Assembly: GCF_027257155.1 (NCBI RefSeq)
Contig: NZ_JAPWDU010000010.1
Span: 1-64,000 of the forward strand
Direction: 5' to 3'
Source: Cerasicoccus sp. TK19100
GTDB lineage: Bacteria; Verrucomicrobiota; Verrucomicrobiia; Opitutales; Cerasicoccaceae
Length of the DNA stretch: 64,000 nucleotides
The stretch's first letter is position 1; every line of letters starts with the position of its first letter. Made by a program: the position numbers and the translations under genes. This document shows, piece by piece, positions 62,086 to 64,000 of the stretch. The notes below the pieces were generated by a model. The model saw only the letters and a program-made list of their open reading frames with translations, was not told the DNA's origin and searched no databases.

Positions 62086-63609
62086 TCATTTCCCCCACAA
62101 AGATTGCACGGCCCTCACCAAACCATCGATCGAGGCCTGCTTCGCCAGGCGGTCCACCGGCAGCCCGATTTGGCGCATGCGCTCGGCGGTTTTGGGGCCA
62201 ATCGCCACGCCCTTGGGGCGGCGCGCGCCCTCGCCGGGTTGCAGGTTTTTCGCCTGCTGGACAAAGCCGTCCACCGCGCTCGAGCTGGCAAACGTAATCG
62301 CATCGGCACCAGCCTCGCGAAAGCGCATCGCAGCCGGATCATCGTCTAGATTGGTCAAATCAGTCCGGTAAACGGGGAACACGTCCACGATCGCATGGCC
62401 CTCCTCCAGGCGTTCGATCAGCACGTCGCGATTGCGGTTACCCGTCACGACGAGCACGGTCTCGTTGTCGAGCGTCTCTTCGCGTAGAAGTGTTTCGGCC
62501 AGGTTTTCCGCCACCGCCTCCTCGGGCACCAGGTCCACCGCGAGTCGTTGCTCGCGCACGGCACTGGCGGTCGTTTCACCAATGCAGGCGATCCGCATGC
62601 CCCCAAAGCTCCGCAAGTCGTCGAACTGCCGGTAAAACTTCTCGAAGAAATACTTCACGCCATTGGGGCTGGTGAACACAATCCAGCGGTAGTTCCAGAG
62701 CGTCGGCCAAATGTCTTCGCCGGTCGATTCTTCGTCCTCGCTGATCGAAATGAGCGGCAGCTCCAGCACCTCCGCGCCAAGCTGGCTTAACGCGGCGGAC
62801 AGCTCACTTGACTGCGAGCGGCTACGCGTCACCACCACGCGCTTGCCAAAGAGCGGGCGCTGCTCGAACCAGCCAATTTTCGCGCTGAGCTTGGCCACAT
62901 CGCCAATCACCACCACGGCGGGCGAGCTGAGGCCTGCGGCGTCCTTGTCGGCCACGGCGTTGGCCAGGGTGGAGATCAGACTGCGCTGGCGGGGCGTTGT
63001 CGCCCATTGGACGATGGCCACCGGCGTCTCTGGCTCGAGCCCGGCCTTGAGCAGGCGCTCAGTGATCTCGCCGAGGTGGCCCATGCCCATGTAAATACAC
63101 AGCGTGCCGCCGACCTTGGCAAACTCCTCAAAGCGCACGTGCATCTCGTGCTTGTCCGGATCTTCGTGGCCGGTCAGAAACGCGACCGACGAGCTGTGCT
63201 CACGGTGCGTTAGCGGGATCCCCGCGTAGGCTGCCGAAGCCAGCGCGGCCGTCACCCCGGGCACGATTTCATAGGAAACACCGTCGTTGACGAGCGTCTC
63301 GGCCTCTTCACCGCCTCGGCCAAAAATAAACGGATCGCCGCCCTTGAGCCGCACGACCATGAGGCCCTTCTTCGCGCGATTGACGAGGATTTTCTCGATC
63401 TCCTCCTGCGGAATCGCGTGGAAGCCCTTCTGCTTACCGACGTAAATCTTCTCACAGCCGACCTTGGTCCACTTGAGCAGCTCGGGGTTGGCGAGGTAGT
63501 CATACACCAGCGCATCACAGCGCTCGATCAGCTCCTTCGCACGCACGGTCACCAGCCCGGTATCCCCCGGCCCGGCACCCACTAAAAATACTTTTCCAGG
63601 CGTCGACAT
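62086..63609 (-). CDS. cobA-hemD: Fused uroporphyrinogen-III methyltransferase and synthase (CobA-HemD)
   Basis: 507 residues. Residues 1-250: SUMT, with FLVGAGPGDTGLVTVRA, then VRLKGGDPFIFGRGGEE and the later LCIYMGMG. Residues about 255-507: uroporphyrinogen-III synthase (RVVVTRSRSQSSELSAAL; WIVFTSPNGVKYFFEKF; ITFASSSAVDGFV). Acts at the branch of heme, siroheme and cobalamin synthesis. Such fusions are known from several phyla. No hemB, hemC or hemL nearby. Confidence 0.95.
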   Translation of the reverse strand: MSTPGKVFLVGAGPGDTGLVTVRAKELIERCDALVYDYLANPELLKWTKVGCEKIYVGKQKGFHAIPQEEIEKILVNRAKKGLMVVRLKGGDPFIFGRGGEEAETLVNDGVSYEIVPGVTAALASAAYAGIPLTHREHSSSVAFLTGHEDPDKHEMHVRFEEFAKVGGTLCIYMGMGHLGEITERLLKAGLEPETPVAIVQWATTPRQRSLISTLANAVADKDAAGLSSPAVVVIGDVAKLSAKIGWFEQRPLFGKRVVVTRSRSQSSELSAALSQLGAEVLELPLISISEDEESTGEDIWPTLWNYRWIVFTSPNGVKYFFEKFYRQFDDLRSFGGMRIACIGETTASAVREQRLAVDLVPEEAVAENLAETLLREETLDNETVLVVTGNRNRDVLIERLEEGHAIVDVFPVYRTDLTNLDDDPAAMRFREAGADAITFASSSAVDGFVQQAKNLQPGEGARRPKGVAIGPKTAERMRQIGLPVDRLAKQASIDGLVRAVQSLWGK

Positions 63610-63619
63610 CAGTTAAAAT

Positions 63620-64000
63620 TTAATACGAGGACGAAAAAAAACCAACAATACAGTCAAGATTGCGAACACAGATTTGGATGTGGTCCTGCTTATTCAAACC
63701 CGCACCGGGGTACAACGGTTCTCCCTCCGAGAAGAAGCCACGAACCGTGTCGTATGAAGGCAATGAATTCTCCTCTCTGGTGCTGTGCAACCACTCAAAA
63801 ACAAAACAATCCAAATAGCGTAGCTTGGCATCCTTCCCTTTATTTTCAGGAATAGTCAGATCGAATTCTTCCAGATTTTTCCAATAAGAGACGAGGGATT
63901 CGTGAGTCCTGGCCACTTCGGCTAAATACTCGGAATCGATCAAATTCAGACAATTGCCAAATCGGATTACCGCTCCGATAACCGCAGGCTGATCATATTT
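63620..64000 (-). CDS. Partial gene at the right edge; conserved-looking hypothetical
   Basis: The frame is open to the last base; no start codon is needed inside the window (TTG 63943 could be used, but the residues upstream, with AVIGAVIRFGNCLN, look coding). The visible 126 residues end in YPGAGLNKQDHIQICVRNLD and C-I-V-G-F-F. I recall similar hypothetical proteins with a late FDTVRG, LYPGAG and HIQICVRN pattern, but their function is unknown to me. AT-richer than cobA-hemD. Confidence 0.68.
   Translation of the reverse strand, partial: KYDQPAVIGAVIRFGNCLNLIDSEYLAEVARTHESLVSYWKNLEEFDLTIPENKGKDAKLRYLDCFVFEWLHSTREENSLPSYDTVRGFFSEGEPLYPGAGLNKQDHIQICVRNLDCIVGFFSSSY

Overview
The window looks like a stretch of chromosome from a marine member of the Verrucomicrobiota, most likely class Opitutia (Puniceicoccales-like). 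This is inferred from the mix of genes: three PEP-CTERM surface proteins, LL-diaminopimelate aminotransferase (DapL) as the lysine/peptidoglycan route, an SHD1-domain hydrolase, a heparinase-like polysaccharide lyase, an OleA/OleB pair and a fused CobA-HemD. No 16S rRNA, tRNA or phylogenetic marker is present, so the placement is not proven. Most genes are GC-rich and tightly packed. A few (4.7-5.3, 19.7-20.1, 44.7-46.3 and 63.6-64.0 kb) are clearly AT-richer and look acquired.

Layout: 0-8.4 kb holds cell-wall and cofactor genes (M23 peptidase, lipoprotein, panC), a lone receiver domain, a cluster of small DNA-binding proteins including an RHH protein fused to a PD-(D/E)XK-like nuclease domain, then orn, apt, 5-formyl-THF cyclo-ligase, a SugE/Gdx-type SMR exporter and a zinc-ribbon coiled-coil protein. 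8.7-21 kb holds oleA-oleB, a PEP-CTERM protein, an M48 protease, a secreted EEP-family phosphatase/nuclease, an IPT lipoprotein divergent from hemW, a TPR protein, and an AT-rich HEPN-like gene. 21.7-32.5 kb carries a two-domain acyltransferase/acyl-ACP synthetase, a lipase-like hydrolase, dapL, a YbgC-type thioesterase and pyrG. 31.5-44.6 kb carries an AraC regulator with a heparinase-like lyase, an orphan ABC ATPase, ychF, vapBC, a moxR-DUF58-DUF4129 operon and recQ. 44.6-46.9 kb is an AT-rich, gene-poor patch with a four-copy 23-bp tandem repeat. 46.9-64 kb carries a PEP-CTERM protein, a divergent AraC/PhyH pair, trhO, a zinc peptidase, a trypsin-like protease, aguB-aguA (agmatine to putrescine), clpS with its partner, a large hybrid histidine kinase, a solute-binding lipoprotein, cobA-hemD and a gene cut by the right edge.

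The most striking layer lies between the genes. At least sixteen intergenic sites carry inverted-repeat elements. Their arms are small GC-rich hairpins, many preceded by GTAG or GGAG, and they often occur as facing pairs about 70-140 bp long. Several families coexist. Between copies the hairpin stems change on both sides so that pairing is kept while loops stay the same, which is direct covariation evidence for structure. They match the plan of REP/REPIN elements mobilised by RAYT (IS200/IS605-like Y1) transposases, although no such transposase lies in this window. One pair of arms encloses an AT-rich orphan gene. This repeat layer, together with the RHH-nuclease module and the HEPN-like orphan, is the best candidate for something undescribed here.
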